Shown: positions 34,538-45,042, numbered from the stretch's first letter. The stretch: DNA of 64,000 nucleotides from Paraburkholderia fungorum (GCF_900099835.1 NZ_FNKP01000003.1:930001-994000), one strand, 5' to 3'. Notes: generated by a model from the letters alone, not told the origin. Numbers and translations: made by a program.

Positions 34538-34556
34538 TGTAATGAGAACCATTAAC
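34538..34556. promoter_or_regulatory. Fur-box-like sequence
   Basis: TGTAATGAGAACCATTAAC matches 14 of 19 positions of the GATAATGATAATCATTATC consensus and has the AATG-N5-CATT dyad. It lies between the divergent TonB receptor and AraC genes and probably gives iron-dependent repression of one or both. Confidence 0.65.
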
Positions 34557-34703
34557 TATTGAGGCGACCATGGCGCCTTGGCGACCGTACGAGAGGATAG
34601 CGGCTCGCGGTCCCGATAGGTTGAAATGAAGTAGTGAGTTTTCGAAGCATTTATTCCATTTTGAGCTACCATAGCGAATTTTGTCGGCCAAGCGGAATAA
34701 ACC

Positions 34704-35489
34704 GTGAAAGAGTTCCTTGTAAGGCAGTATCCAAGAAGCCGGGAGCGCATCTCGCGGCCCGTATTTGCTGCGGTTTCCCGCTATGAACATAAGGACGTTT
34801 CGGTCTGGCATCAGCATTCCTACGGCCAGTTGGCGTTTTCGATTCGCGGTGTCGTGCGGATGCTGACGCCGACACGCACGTGGACGTTGCCGCCGTCGCG
34901 TGCGATCTGGCTTCCGTCCTATGTCGACCACGAATTGCACGCAGTGGGAAAGTCCGAGCTTTGCAATGTATATATCGAACCTGAGTTGTTCCCATGGTCC
35001 TGGACAAAGCCGACCATCATTGCAATTACCCCGCTATTGCGCGAGTTGGCAATTCTGGTGAGTGAGGGCGGGGGAGAGTACAGTCCGGACAGTCGCGCGG
35101 CTCGTGCTGCATCGTTACTACTTGAAATCCTCGCTGAGCAGCCTGCGCTGCCCGAAAGCGGAATTCCGCTCCCCCGCGACGAGCGTCTGCTGGAAATCTG
35201 CGCGCACTTGCTGAACGATCCAGCCAGCAATCAATCGCTCGATGTGTGGGGCGAGAAATTCGGCGCCACCGGGCGCACGCTAGCGAACCGTTTTCGCGAG
35301 GAAACTGGGCTGACGTATGGTCTGTGGCAGCGGCAGTTGAGGGTCGCGGAGGCCATCACCCGGCTTGCGAACGGGCAGACTGTCGCGAAAGTGGCAACCG
35401 ACCTTGGCTACAGTACATCCAGCGCTTTTATCGCCATGTTCCGGCAAGCGACTGGGGACTCTCCTCAGCATTATCTTGTGCCTAAGTAA
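34704..35489 (+). CDS. AraC-family transcriptional regulator
   Basis: The 261-residue protein has an N-terminal cupin-like sensing domain (VWHQHSYGQLAFSIRGVVRM, AIWLPSYVDHELHAVG). The C-terminal AraC DNA-binding domain has two helix-turn-helices (LDVWGEKFGATGRTLANRFREETGL and VAKVATDLGYSTSSAFIAMFRQATGDSPQHY). It is divergent from the siderophore receptor gene and is the likely local regulator of the iron-transport genes, although NimR-like AraC proteins with this architecture often regulate an adjacent exporter. Confidence 0.85.
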   Translation: MKEFLVRQYPRSRERISRPVFAAVSRYEHKDVSVWHQHSYGQLAFSIRGVVRMLTPTRTWTLPPSRAIWLPSYVDHELHAVGKSELCNVYIEPELFPWSWTKPTIIAITPLLRELAILVSEGGGEYSPDSRAARAASLLLEILAEQPALPESGIPLPRDERLLEICAHLLNDPASNQSLDVWGEKFGATGRTLANRFREETGLTYGLWQRQLRVAEAITRLANGQTVAKVATDLGYSTSSAFIAMFRQATGDSPQHYLVPK

Positions 35490-35829
35490 GTCGAGCTGCT
35501 CGCGATGAAGGCATCGATTTGTCACTGACTTGTGGCGGTGGATTGATAGCCGGGTTTAGTTACCACTCCACCGGATACGAATAAAAATTTGTGTTTTTTA
35601 GGGTGCATAAAACGGCGCGCGAAAAAGATCGGTGGATAGCGACCGCGCTGCGGCAACTGTAGTGGGCAAACATGTCCGCAGACGTACCCCTGCGAGTGAC
35701 CGTTATAGTCAAGTTGCTAACATCAAGCGTTATTGTGTTGAATGACAATTGTTGCTCGATGACGGTCCGCCGCGTTGGGCAAGTGTCGTTCAAGAGCGGC
35801 CGCTTGCAGCACTTTGGGGTACTGGCCGT
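35490..35829. other. Intergenic region between AraC and LysR genes
   Basis: The 340 bp lie between convergent genes. The first part is AT-rich (35575-35625). No gene or clear terminator hairpin is seen. Confidence 0.5.
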
Positions 35830-36735
35830 TTAAAGCTCGGCACCGGACTGATCGGTGGAGGAAGCTCGCCAGCTTTCCAGAACAGTTTCTCGCAGTGCTG
35901 CAGCGGCCGGGCAGGCGTTGGCCGCACCTTGTATCCAGGACAACCAGCTTTTTCCCATCCAATGTGGCCAGATTGCCAATTCGCCGGCTAGCGCTCCGGC
36001 CGTCGCCTCGGTGCGACGAAGAATGCCGGCACCGATCCCGCTGCTGATCATGCTGCGCAACACGCCGTCGCTGTCTGCCACGTATCGCGCGTCGGGTACG
36101 TGGCCCGTATCCCGAAACAGATCGAGCGCGGCGGAGTGGAGCGCGCACTCGGGCACGCTCACGATCCATGGCAGGCGAGCGATATCCGCCAGGCTTAGGT
36201 CATAGACTTGCGACGCGAAACTTGGTGGCAAAGCGACGACAAGATCGATTTCGCTCAACCGGTCAACCGACAGAGTGGGCGCACAAATGTCGGCCAGTGT
36301 GAAACCGCCGTCCAGCTCACCGCCGCGGACGCGTTCCACTACCTCGCCCGACACGGCCTGGTGAAGCGTCACCCGAATGTTCGGATGACGCAATCCAAGC
36401 GCGAGCAGCGCGTCACCGACTCGCAACGGTACCGAGTCGCTCAAAGTCCCCACCCTGAGTTCGGCCGACAATTGCCCTCGTTCTTCGGCAGCGACACGTT
36501 TCACGCGGCTGGCTGCCTGGAGAGTTTGCTCGGCTTCGGCGAGCAGTTTGCGCCCGGTCGCCGTGACGAACATTCCTTTGGGCGTTCGCTCAAACAACTG
36601 GACGCCTAGCTCCTCTTCAAGAGCTTTGATCTGCGCGCTTGCCGCGGGAACGCTTAGATAGAGTCGTTCGGCCGCCCTGGTGAGGCTGCCTTCTTGCGAG
36701 ACGGCGACGAACGCCTTGAGTTGATATAGCTCCAT
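35830..36735 (-). CDS. LysR-type transcriptional regulator
   Basis: The 301-residue protein has a winged helix at the N terminus (ELYQLKAFVAVSQEGSLTRAAERLYLSVPAASAQIKALEEELGVQLFER) and a LysR effector domain. ATG 36735 gives the canonical MELYQLKAF start; a GTG 15 bases upstream is possible. It is divergent from a DMT-family exporter gene with 131 bp between starts, so it most likely controls that exporter. Confidence 0.88.
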   Translation of the reverse strand: MELYQLKAFVAVSQEGSLTRAAERLYLSVPAASAQIKALEEELGVQLFERTPKGMFVTATGRKLLAEAEQTLQAASRVKRVAAEERGQLSAELRVGTLSDSVPLRVGDALLALGLRHPNIRVTLHQAVSGEVVERVRGGELDGGFTLADICAPTLSVDRLSEIDLVVALPPSFASQVYDLSLADIARLPWIVSVPECALHSAALDLFRDTGHVPDARYVADSDGVLRSMISSGIGAGILRRTEATAGALAGELAIWPHWMGKSWLSWIQGAANACPAAAALRETVLESWRASSTDQSGAEL

Positions 36736-36866
36736 GACGTGATTTTGCACCAGGCTTGCGCTGTTGCTTTATTGAAAATGCGAAACCGGGTTTCCAAACA
36801 AGTGAATGGACTGTGCATCAACCCCGTCATCACAATTTCTCGTATCTCAACCACGAGGAAGCAAAC

Positions 36867-37877
36867 GTGAAGTCAAGCGCAGAAGTCACGACACATATGA
36901 TGGCGAAAGCTGGTTTCGGGAAAGGCGTGATTTTGTGCCTTCTCGCCACGGTGTCATGGGGCAGCCTGTTCCCCGTCATGACAGAAGCTCTGCGCATTCT
37001 CGACCCTTTCACTTTCACGACTCTGCGATTCGGCATTGCCGCTGTGTTTTTTGCCGCCCTCCTGTGGCGACGCGAGGGCAGGCAGGCCTTTTCCATAGAG
37101 GGGCGCGGTCTGCTCACGTGGCTCATGGGTACGCTCGGATTCGCCGGCTTCGGTTTGCTGGTGTTCATCGGGCAACGCATGGCTGGAGTTGAAGGGGCGC
37201 TGATTGCATCCGTGATGATGGCGACCCAGCCGATGCTGAGTTTGCTCGCGAACTGGGCAATCCGGCGCATTCCGCCCCGGCCGCTCTCGTTCTGTTTCAT
37301 TCTGCTGTCGTTGACGGGTGTGTTGCTGGTCGTGACAAAGGGTGCCATCAATGACGCGGCGAAGTCCGCGGAGCATCTTGGCGCAGCGTCGATCATCGTC
37401 GCAGGCGCGCTGTGCTGGGTGATATACACGATTGGTAGTACGTTCTTCAATGGCTGGTCGCCGTATCGCTATACGACGCTCACGACGCTTTTTGGCGTGC
37501 TCAGCCTGCTAGCCATTAACGTCGTCCTCTTCGCTGCTGGGAGCGTTGCTCCTCCAGATGTTTCGCAGTTGGAAAGAGTGTCGCCTTACCTCCTGTACAC
37601 CGCCTGTGTTCCGGGCGTTATCGGCGTGTTGTGCTGGAATTTGGGTGTGAGAATCGTGACGCCCGTTAATGGCGTTCTCTTCATGGACGTGATACCGGCA
37701 ACGGCCTTCGCTATTTCAGCATGTGAGGGCGTAGTGCCGGTGAGCGCGCAAATCGTCGGCGTCGCTTGTACGGCGTCGGCAATCGTCCTGAACAATTTCT
37801 ATCTGCGCTCAGATATACGCCGAAAATCGCGGCTACACACCACACAGTTGCAGGTCGAACGAATGCGCAAGGATTGA
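36867..37877 (+). CDS. DMT/EamA-family exporter
   Basis: The 336-residue inner-membrane protein has about ten helices in two EamA repeats (GVILCLLATVSWGSLFPVMTEAL ... LGAASIIVAGALCWVIYTIGSTF). GTG 36867 is taken as start because GAGGA lies 6 bases upstream; an ATG-started frame from 36756 would add a non-membrane leader overlapping the promoter. Family members export amino acids, purines or metabolites. The divergent LysR gene is its likely regulator. The substrate is unknown. Confidence 0.82.
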   Translation: MKSSAEVTTHMMAKAGFGKGVILCLLATVSWGSLFPVMTEALRILDPFTFTTLRFGIAAVFFAALLWRREGRQAFSIEGRGLLTWLMGTLGFAGFGLLVFIGQRMAGVEGALIASVMMATQPMLSLLANWAIRRIPPRPLSFCFILLSLTGVLLVVTKGAINDAAKSAEHLGAASIIVAGALCWVIYTIGSTFFNGWSPYRYTTLTTLFGVLSLLAINVVLFAAGSVAPPDVSQLERVSPYLLYTACVPGVIGVLCWNLGVRIVTPVNGVLFMDVIPATAFAISACEGVVPVSAQIVGVACTASAIVLNNFYLRSDIRRKSRLHTTQLQVERMRKD

Positions 37878-38087
37878 CCAAAAGCGGTCGGTCGTGCGGC
37901 AATGGCTTATATACGCTGCGGGTCGAGATTTGCCCATCGCATATGGCGCTAGCCAGCCACGAGCGCTCGTCCGAAACTGGCAACCAAATCGTCGACATTT
38001 CGCGGAAGCCACGTGGCCCCAGTCTCGAAGCCCCAAGGTGACATAACATCGACACCCTTCAGAACGTTGCAAAGAGTGAGAGCGACC

Positions 38088-38393
38088 ATGCGCCTGCAGA
38101 ACCAGCCAGCCTACATCATCAGAATGCGCGCCAAGCCCGGAAGCGGGGACAAGCTGTTCGAACTTGCTACCGCCGGCATGGCTAAGTCAGGTGCATCCAA
38201 TCGCTTTATCATTCTGCGTGAGGATGACGACCCTGATGTGCTTTGGAACATCGAGGTATTCACATCTGAAGAGGCAAAGGATTACTATGAGAATAGCCCG
38301 CTAGCTGACGAACTCCGGGACGAGATTCTGGAACTTCTGGCTGAGCCGCCGACGCGTATCGCGGCCCACCCTTATTCGGCTGCACCGGAATGA
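38088..38393 (+). CDS. Antibiotic-biosynthesis-monooxygenase (ABM) domain protein
   Basis: The 101-residue protein has the small ferredoxin-like ABM fold: YIIRMRAKPGSGDKLFELA, NRFIILREDDDPDVLWNIEVFTSEEAKDYYENSPLADELRDEI. Such proteins act as dimeric monooxygenases on quinones or haem, or as accessory proteins. It follows the exporter gene by 210 bp on the same strand and may be co-expressed with it. Confidence 0.78.
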   Translation: MRLQNQPAYIIRMRAKPGSGDKLFELATAGMAKSGASNRFIILREDDDPDVLWNIEVFTSEEAKDYYENSPLADELRDEILELLAEPPTRIAAHPYSAAPE

Positions 38394-38625
38394 AACGCCG
38401 TTGCGTGTGACCAAACGGCGGCGATCCCGACGGACTCTGAGCCGCACGTAAGTTGATGGGTGGCGAAACGCTTGACGAGTCAGTATGGGACCGTGCCCGC
38501 GGCCATCACCGGTCATTCGACGACCTTCCCACGATCGCCGACGATCCGTAAAAATGCACCAGCGTAGCCCAATGCTGCCGCCCCGGCCGTAGACGGCAAC
38601 GGGGACTGCGCTGTCATCCCACCGC

Positions 38626-39057
38626 TCACGCGCCCGCGGATGCTTCCAGCTCCGCAAGACGCTGGCGCAACAAGCGATCCTCTTTGAAACGGGCGGTTTC
38701 ATCGCGAATCACTGCGACGATACCGTTGAGTTCATTTTGCGGCGAATGCAGCAATGCAACTGTAAAGGCGATCGACATTGACCGTCCGTCCTTATGCACG
38801 GCGGGGACACGCAGAACATCATTGCCGTAACGGGTTTCGCCCGTTGCCATGGTCTTGTGATAGCCGTCCCAGTGTCGGCCGCGCAAGCGTTCCGGAATGA
38901 TCAGGTCCAGTGAATTGCCGAACGCCTCGCTTTGCGTAAAGCCGAACATCCGTTCGGCTGCGGGGTTCCAGAAGGTGATGCTGCCGCCGGCATCGGAGAT
39001 GATGATCGCGTCGCCGATTGCGTTGGCAAGTTGCTGGAAGTCGATGGGAGTTTGCAC
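38626..39057 (-). CDS. Stand-alone PAS-domain protein
   Basis: The 143-residue protein is a single PAS module with PAC extension: IGDAIIISDAGGSITFWNPAAERMFGFTQSEAFGNSLDLIIPERLRGRHWDGY ... IVAVIRDETARFKEDRLLRQRLAELEA. The last part reads as a signalling coiled coil with no output domain. It lies 102 bp downstream of frc on the same strand, as the last gene of the oxalate-degradation run, so it may be a sensor or regulator of that pathway (inference). Confidence 0.82.
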   Translation of the reverse strand: MQTPIDFQQLANAIGDAIIISDAGGSITFWNPAAERMFGFTQSEAFGNSLDLIIPERLRGRHWDGYHKTMATGETRYGNDVLRVPAVHKDGRSMSIAFTVALLHSPQNELNGIVAVIRDETARFKEDRLLRQRLAELEASAGA

Positions 39058-39159
39058 GGCGCTCCTCCAGGGAAAAATGCGGATTTGGACAAAATGCGGC
39101 GCCGTCGGAGGCGCCTCATCTTCACGTCAGAGCCAGATTCACCGGTCTGCGTGGCGCCG

Positions 39160-40410
39160 TCAAACCGCTTTGACTTCGCGCAGATTGAAGATCTCCTGGT
39201 TGCTGTAACCAAGGCCCGCCAGCACTTCGTCGGTATGCTCCCCGAGCAGAGGAGATGCCGTGACCTCCGGCTTCATGTCCGAGAATTTGATCGGGCTGCC
39301 GACGGTCAGATACGAGCCGCGTTTCTTGTGCGGTACTTCGACGATCGTACCGCTCGCCCGCAATGAAGGATCGTTGGCCAGTTCCTTCATCGTCAGCACT
39401 GGCGCACATGGAATGTCGAATTTGCGCAAGATGTCGACCGCTTCGAATTTGGTCTTGTCGGCGAGCCACGCTTCGATGGTTTTGAAGATCTCAAAGATAT
39501 GCGGTTGACGCGCCTCAGCGGTTTTATAGGCCGGGTCATCGATCCACTCTGTCTTGCCGAGCGCTTTGCAGATCGGCTCCCATGCATGGCCCTGGATCGT
39601 GAAATAGATGTAGGCATTCGAATCCGTTTCCCAGCCCTTGCATTTGAGCACCCAGCCCGGCTGCCCACCGCCGCCCGCATTACCGCCGCGCGGCACTACA
39701 TCGCCGAACTCACCGTGCGGATATTGCGGATATTCTTCGAGATATCCCACTCGCTCCAGTCGCTGCTGATCGCGGAGCTTCACACGGCACAGGTTCAGCA
39801 CGCTGTCCTGCATCGATACAGCGACCTTCTGGCCCTTGCCTGTTTTGTCGCGCCCGAGCAGTGCAGTCAGAATGCCGATCGCGAGATGCATGCCTGTGTT
39901 GCTGTCGCCAAGCGCCGCGGCGCTGATTGTCGGCGGACCGTCCCAGAAGCCGGTGGTGGAGGCCGCTCCCCCTGCGCATTGCGCAACGTTTTCGTAGACC
40001 TTGAGGTCGTCGTAGTGGTGACCGTCGCTGAAACCCTTCACCGAGGCGACGATCATCTTGGGGTTGAGTTCGTTCAGACGCTCCCACGAAAAACCCATCC
40101 GGTCCAACGCACCCGGTCCGAAATTCTCGACCAGAACATCGGATTCGCGGATCAGTTTTTCGAGCACTTCCTTGCCTTCTGGCTTCTTCGTGTCGAGTGT
40201 CAGCGACTTCTTGTTGCTGTTGAGCATCGTGAAGTACAGCGCGTCGGCATCCGGGATGTCGCGCAATTGGCTGCGCGTGACGTCGCCCGACCCTGGCCTT
40301 TCGACCTTGATCACGTCAGCACCGAACCAGGCGAGCAACTGGGTGCACGCGGGACCGGCCTGAACATGAGTGAAGTCGATGATCTTGATGCCTTCGAGAG
40401 GTTTGGTCAT
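39160..40410 (-). CDS. frc: Formyl-CoA:oxalate CoA-transferase
   Basis: The 416-residue class III CoA-transferase moves CoA from formyl-CoA to oxalate, giving oxalyl-CoA and formate. The catalytic Asp169 (ALGDSNTG) is at exactly the residue number known for the Oxalobacter formigenes enzyme, and the glycine-rich loop (GGGGQPG) that covers the active site is present. The N terminus [20 protein letters not shown] is typical. It lies 25 bp downstream of oxc in the same operon. Confidence 0.96.
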   Translation of the reverse strand: MTKPLEGIKIIDFTHVQAGPACTQLLAWFGADVIKVERPGSGDVTRSQLRDIPDADALYFTMLNSNKKSLTLDTKKPEGKEVLEKLIRESDVLVENFGPGALDRMGFSWERLNELNPKMIVASVKGFSDGHHYDDLKVYENVAQCAGGAASTTGFWDGPPTISAAALGDSNTGMHLAIGILTALLGRDKTGKGQKVAVSMQDSVLNLCRVKLRDQQRLERVGYLEEYPQYPHGEFGDVVPRGGNAGGGGQPGWVLKCKGWETDSNAYIYFTIQGHAWEPICKALGKTEWIDDPAYKTAEARQPHIFEIFKTIEAWLADKTKFEAVDILRKFDIPCAPVLTMKELANDPSLRASGTIVEVPHKKRGSYLTVGSPIKFSDMKPEVTASPLLGEHTDEVLAGLGYSNQEIFNLREVKAV

Positions 40411-40435
40411 GTTGGTATCTCCTTGGTTAATACAA

Positions 40436-42178
40436 TTACTTTTTCATTGCCGCGCTTTGCGGATTCAGATTCGTCAGGCGGCCGCTTTCGGTGCCGGCCG
40501 CTTCGTCGATTACTGCATTGATCAAGCTAGGTTTGCCCGATGCGATTGCCTCGACGAGTGCCTTCGTCAGTTCTTCCGGCGTGCTCGCGTGGTAGCCGAT
40601 GCCGCCGAATGCCTCGATCATCCTGTCGTAGCGCGCACCCTTCACGAACACAGTAGGCGCAACGTCCTTACCGCCCGTCGGGTTCACGTCGGTGCCGCGA
40701 TAAACACCGTTGTTATTGAATACGATCGTGCAAACCGGCAACTCGTAACGACAGATCGTTTCGAGTTCCATGCCGCTGAATCCGAAAGCGCTGTCGCCTT
40801 CGATCGCGACCACCGGCTTGCCTGTCGTTACCGCCGCGCCGATGGCGAAGCCCATCCCGATACCCATGATTCCCCACGTGCCGGAATCAAAGCGCTTGCG
40901 CGGCTCGGCCATGTCGATAATGCTGCGCGCGTAGTCGAGCGTATTGGCGCCTTCGTTGACGACGTTGATGTCCGGGCGGGTCTTCAGCACGTCGCGAATC
41001 GCACGCAAAGCACTGTGGAAATTCATCGGAGATGGGTTCTTGTCGAGCATCGCGGCCATCTTCGTGAGATTCCGGCTCTTGCGCTCGGCGATCGCACCGG
41101 TCCATTCGCCCGCCGGCCTGGGGAAGTTCTCATCGAGGCCGGCGCGAAGCGCCGCCACGCACGAGCCGATGTCACCGATTACCGGCGCCGCAATCGCGAC
41201 ATTGCTGTCGATTTCAGTCGGAGAGATATCGACCTGCACGAACTTTTTTGGCGCCGTGCCCCACGTGTTGCCCTTGCCATGCGACAGCAGCCAGTTCAGA
41301 CGCGCGCCAATCAGAACGACAACGTCGGCTTCCTGCAGCACAAACGAACGCGCTGCCGATGCGGATTGCTCGTGCGTGTCGGGCAACAAGCCCTTGGCCA
41401 TCGACATCGGCAGATACGGAATGCCGCTTTGCTCGACGAAGGCGCGGATTTCCGCGTCAGCCTGGGCATACGCGGCCCCCTTGCCTAGCAGAATCAGCGG
41501 ACGTTTTGCGCTTTTCAGCACGTCAAGCGCACGCTTGACCGATTCCGGCGCGGGCAATTGACGCGGCGCGGCGTCGACCACTTTCACCAGCGACTGCTGC
41601 GCCTTGACGGTGTCCAGCGTTTGCGCGAGCAGCCTGGCCGGCAGGTCCAGATAGACGCCACCCGGCCGGCCAGAGACCGCTGCACGGATCGCACGTGCCA
41701 CGCCGATGCCGATGTCCTCCGCATGGAGCACGCGGTACGCTGCCTTGGCGTAAGGCCTGGCGGCGTTCAATTGATCCATTTCTTCGTAATCTCCCTGCTG
41801 CAGATCGACGATTTCGCGTTCGCTCGACCCGCTGATCAGGATCATCGGGAAACAGTTCGTGGTCGCGTTGGCGAGGGCTGTCAAGCCGTTGAGAAAGCCC
41901 GGTGCCGACACGGTCAGACAGATGCCCGGCTTCTGCGTGATGTAGCCGGAAATCGCCGCCGCGTTGCCTGCGTGCTGTTCATGACGGAAGCCGATGAAAC
42001 GCATCCCCTCCGCTTGTGCAAGCCGCGCGAGGTCGGTGATGGGAATGCCCACCAGTCCGAAGATGGTATTGATGTCGTTCAGTTTCAGCGCGTCGATGAC
42101 GAGATGGAATCCATCGGTCGTTTCACTCGCCTGTTGTTGTGACGTAGTGCCTGTTGTGAGCTGGTCGGCTTCTGCCAT
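40436..42178 (-). CDS. oxc: Oxalyl-CoA decarboxylase
   Basis: The 580-residue thiamine-diphosphate enzyme decarboxylates oxalyl-CoA to formyl-CoA and CO2. It shows the three-domain arrangement: an N-terminal PYR domain ([36 protein letters not shown], with the catalytic-type Glu), a central domain and a C-terminal PP domain ([37 protein letters not shown]). Length and motifs match Oxc. With frc it forms a cycle that regenerates oxalyl-CoA. It follows the antiporter gene by 64 bp. Confidence 0.96.
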   Translation of the reverse strand: MAEADQLTTGTTSQQQASETTDGFHLVIDALKLNDINTIFGLVGIPITDLARLAQAEGMRFIGFRHEQHAGNAAAISGYITQKPGICLTVSAPGFLNGLTALANATTNCFPMILISGSSEREIVDLQQGDYEEMDQLNAARPYAKAAYRVLHAEDIGIGVARAIRAAVSGRPGGVYLDLPARLLAQTLDTVKAQQSLVKVVDAAPRQLPAPESVKRALDVLKSAKRPLILLGKGAAYAQADAEIRAFVEQSGIPYLPMSMAKGLLPDTHEQSASAARSFVLQEADVVVLIGARLNWLLSHGKGNTWGTAPKKFVQVDISPTEIDSNVAIAAPVIGDIGSCVAALRAGLDENFPRPAGEWTGAIAERKSRNLTKMAAMLDKNPSPMNFHSALRAIRDVLKTRPDINVVNEGANTLDYARSIIDMAEPRKRFDSGTWGIMGIGMGFAIGAAVTTGKPVVAIEGDSAFGFSGMELETICRYELPVCTIVFNNNGVYRGTDVNPTGGKDVAPTVFVKGARYDRMIEAFGGIGYHASTPEELTKALVEAIASGKPSLINAVIDEAAGTESGRLTNLNPQSAAMKK

Positions 42179-42242
42179 GACATCTCTCCTGGGTAGCGGG
42201 GCGTGATGAGTTGGATCGTGAGCGACGGGCTCACGGGGGCAT

Positions 42243-43574
42243 TCATTCAGACGAGCCGCCGGACGACGGTTGCAACCGTGCCTCGGTGATGGCTACGCCG
42301 GCTGACGCGCCTGAGTTTTCGATCCAGCGCTTTCTCATAGGGGCGAGAATGAATTTCGCGGAGACGGCGGCCGCGATCGATATCACGGCCGCTGAGATAA
42401 ACACGGTGTTCCAGCCACCGTTCGCAGACAGCACCGATGCAACCGGCACCAGCATCGCGGCAGTCCCTTTCGCGGTGTAGAGCGTCCCCGCATTCGCTGC
42501 GGCGTATTTGCTGCCGAACGTGTCCGCACAGGTCGCCGGGAAGATCGAGAAGATTTCGCCCCAACAAAGGAAGATGGCGGCGGCGAAGAACATGAACGCG
42601 TACGGGTTATGGCCGAACTGCATCAGTCCGAGCAGCGCGACGCCTTCGCCGAGAAAGATCATGAACATGGTGTTTTCACGGCCAATGCGGTCCGATAGAA
42701 AGCCGCACAGAGGGCGAGTGAAACCGTTGCACAGATTGTCGATGGACAGCGTCATCGTGAGGAGCGGCAGCGTGATGCCCAGCAGGTTGACCGGCATTCT
42801 GGCGAAGCCGTATTCCTTCGCGATCGGTCCTAGCTGAGCGGTTGCAATGATGCCGCCGGCCGCGACGAATACGAACATCAGATAGAGCACCCAGAACAGC
42901 GGCGAACGGATCATCTCGCGGGACGTGTAGTCGACCTTGCTTGCAACAATACGTTTAGGCGCGACCGCGTAGGCAGGCGGTTTAGGCCGTACCAGCAAGG
43001 TGGCGAGCAGCAGGATGCAGACGCCCTGGAAAATGCCGAAGAACATGAACGTGTACTCGTAGCCCGAACGCTGGATCATGTTGGCGATGGGAATCACCGT
43101 TACCGCCGCGCCGGCGCCGAAGCCCGCCGCCGTCAACCCTGCTGCGAGACCGCGTTTGTCCGGGAACCATTTGAGTGCCATCCCGACGCAGGTGCCGTAC
43201 ACACATCCCGCGCCGATACCGGCAATGACTGCCGCGATGTAGAGTTCAGTAAGACTGCCTGCATGAGCGTTAATCATCCAGCCGACAGCCGCGCAGAGCG
43301 CACCGCCGATCACCACCGGGCGCGGTCCGAACTTGTCGACGAGCCAGCCTTCTACGGGAACGAGCCAGGTTTCGGTGACGACGAAGGTGGTGAATGCGGT
43401 CTGAATCGCCGCTTGTCCCCAGTGATGAGCGTTGTCTATTGGAACGACGAATAACGTCCACGCGTATTGCAGGTTCGCGACCAGTCCCATGCACACCACG
43501 CCGATCGCGAGTTGTATCCACCGTTGATGCCAGAACGCTGGCCGGCCAGTCTCCGCCACATTGGAATGTCCCAT
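42243..43574 (-). CDS. MFS oxalate:formate antiporter (OxlT-like)
   Basis: The 443-residue 12-helix MFS protein starts [12 protein letters not shown] with AGGAGACGGAGAC as ribosome binding site. Segments [58 protein letters not shown] are characteristic of the OxlT/OFA family, which exchanges external oxalate for internal formate and so helps drive proton-motive force. It is the first gene of the operon antiporter-oxc-frc-PAS. The link to oxalate rests on the family and on the next two genes. Confidence 0.9.
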   Translation of the reverse strand: MGHSNVAETGRPAFWHQRWIQLAIGVVCMGLVANLQYAWTLFVVPIDNAHHWGQAAIQTAFTTFVVTETWLVPVEGWLVDKFGPRPVVIGGALCAAVGWMINAHAGSLTELYIAAVIAGIGAGCVYGTCVGMALKWFPDKRGLAAGLTAAGFGAGAAVTVIPIANMIQRSGYEYTFMFFGIFQGVCILLLATLLVRPKPPAYAVAPKRIVASKVDYTSREMIRSPLFWVLYLMFVFVAAGGIIATAQLGPIAKEYGFARMPVNLLGITLPLLTMTLSIDNLCNGFTRPLCGFLSDRIGRENTMFMIFLGEGVALLGLMQFGHNPYAFMFFAAAIFLCWGEIFSIFPATCADTFGSKYAAANAGTLYTAKGTAAMLVPVASVLSANGGWNTVFISAAVISIAAAVSAKFILAPMRKRWIENSGASAGVAITEARLQPSSGGSSE

Positions 43575-44090
43575 GTCTCCGTCTCCTGTACTTTCCGTCG
43601 CGCTCGAACGGCGCGTTGGACTTACGTGATCGAATCGCTTCGTCGCTGGTTTGTCTGCGAGCAAGGAAGCGCCAATGGTCGGCCAGAGAAAAGCGCACTA
43701 ACGAAAGCTCTTACTCGTCGAACGAACAACAGTGGGGCTGAAATCTATTGGACGTTCGGCGGGTGTGAGGGGATGCTGCGCGAGAACGACGATAAGTGAA
43801 AGTTAAAATATTTTATGGTTTGCATTAGGTATCCGTAATACCAGAGTCCGCCGCTTCCGACGGCGAGCCTCTGCGCCCGTGTTTTCTGATCGCTGGACGT
43901 AGTCGGACTTCTCCTGATGCTCAATTGCTGGGTAGCGCGCCGCGAAAACGAGGGTTTTTCGCATTGAAATTGCGAGGCGGAAGATTACAGGTATAAGTAA
44001 AGATCTATAATTTTTCCAAAAAACTTTAATTATTGTTTATCTAATCTCCCTTCTATTCTTGGTCGTGCCATTTGCCGGAAGGAGACGACG
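43575..44090. other. AT-rich divergent promoter region
   Basis: This 516-bp gap separates the oxalate operon from a small hypothetical gene transcribed the other way. Two stretches are notably AT-rich (43800-43850 and 43985-44060), unlike the GC-rich flanks. No gene is called here; promoters for both sides are expected. Confidence 0.6.
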
Positions 44091-44480
44091 ATGAACACCT
44101 CTCAATTTCATACGCGCGACAGCGCTCATGATGCTGAAGTCGAGGCGCAACTTTGTGCCTACAACGCCGCTTTTGAAGAACTCGGCCTGCGCTTCCGTTG
44201 GGATGAGCGCACGCTGACGTCGCTGGCAACGATTCACGACGAACATGAGCAGATCGCCGCGTACGTCCAGGCGCATCATGCGCACTTACTGAAGGCGTAT
44301 AGCACTGAGTTTTTGAGTGTGGCGATCCTCGACAGGAAAAAAGCCCGCTATCCGTCTCGCTTTCAGGGGCGCGTCGACAGTGCGACGCATCCAGCCAACG
44401 TGATGCCTTTACCGCAAGTGAACCGCCGGTACGGGCGTGCATCGGATGAATTGGAGTTGCCAGCGCTGGTTGGCGTGTAG
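44091..44480 (+). CDS. Hypothetical protein
   Basis: The 129-residue soluble protein is preceded by a strong ribosome binding site (GGAAGGAG). It is rich in helix-forming residues (DAEVEAQLCAYNAAFEELGLRFRWDERTLTSLATIHDEHEQIAAYVQAHHAHLLKAY) and ends in a low-complexity tail. I do not recognise a domain. Codon use is like that of its neighbours and the start is convincing. It stands alone. Confidence 0.7.
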   Translation: MNTSQFHTRDSAHDAEVEAQLCAYNAAFEELGLRFRWDERTLTSLATIHDEHEQIAAYVQAHHAHLLKAYSTEFLSVAILDRKKARYPSRFQGRVDSATHPANVMPLPQVNRRYGRASDELELPALVGV

Positions 44481-45042
44481 ATTGCGCGTCGCTGCGGCTT
44501 ACATGGGGATTGGCATGGCCGCTATGGGCTTTTTGCAAGCGCCGCGAAGCGGATCATGAAAGCGATATCGACAGTGATACTGCTGGCCCTCGAATCGAAG
44601 GCTCTCACGCGCAGGTAATTGCCCGGCGAAGCACTAATGGGCTTCGCGGATGAACTGCTGTGGAGGGGAAGTGCTTCCTGAGTTGGCCGCGGTTTGAACG
44701 GCCGTTGTTGAAAAACTGGAAGGGCCGTTCAGGGGGCGACTCCGGTCTGACGCGAGTCGATTGTCTGCCGAGCAACTATGTAATCGGCATTGGACTGTCA
44801 CCGGCCGATACCTGACGATCGACTGGGCAAACGCTCACGCTACTGACCGACCGCTTGACTACGCCAACCCGCCCTTTGCCTGTCCGCGCAGGTTGGGACT
44901 CAGTTTTCGCGGATCGGCAGTGAAATCACACAGATCATCGAGTGTGAAGGAGCCTGTCACAAGTCATACCGGAATGGCCACTTGCCTTCCTCACCAACGC
45001 GCATTAATGGAAACTGCCAATTTTGCTCAACAGGAGGCCCGC
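44481..45042. other. Intergenic interval, no gene called
   Basis: This 562-bp interval precedes the OsmC-like gene. The downstream frame is open back to 44761 but lacks any conserved sequence there, and the strong ribosome binding site at 45030-45037 marks a later start. Nothing else is recognised. Confidence 0.55.

Larger units (their letters stand above)
34334..34703. other. Divergent receptor/AraC promoter region
   Basis: This 370-bp gap contains a near-consensus Fur site and a 16-bp palindrome, listed separately. No additional gene is seen. Confidence 0.6.

Noticed and set aside
35740..35829. Possible small transposase-like remnant downstream of the AraC gene
   Set aside because: Short frames on both strands contradict each other and no transposase motif is present.
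44761..45042. N-terminal extension of the OsmC-like protein
   Set aside because: It has no conserved sequence, and the strong AGGAGG just before 45043 marks the true start.
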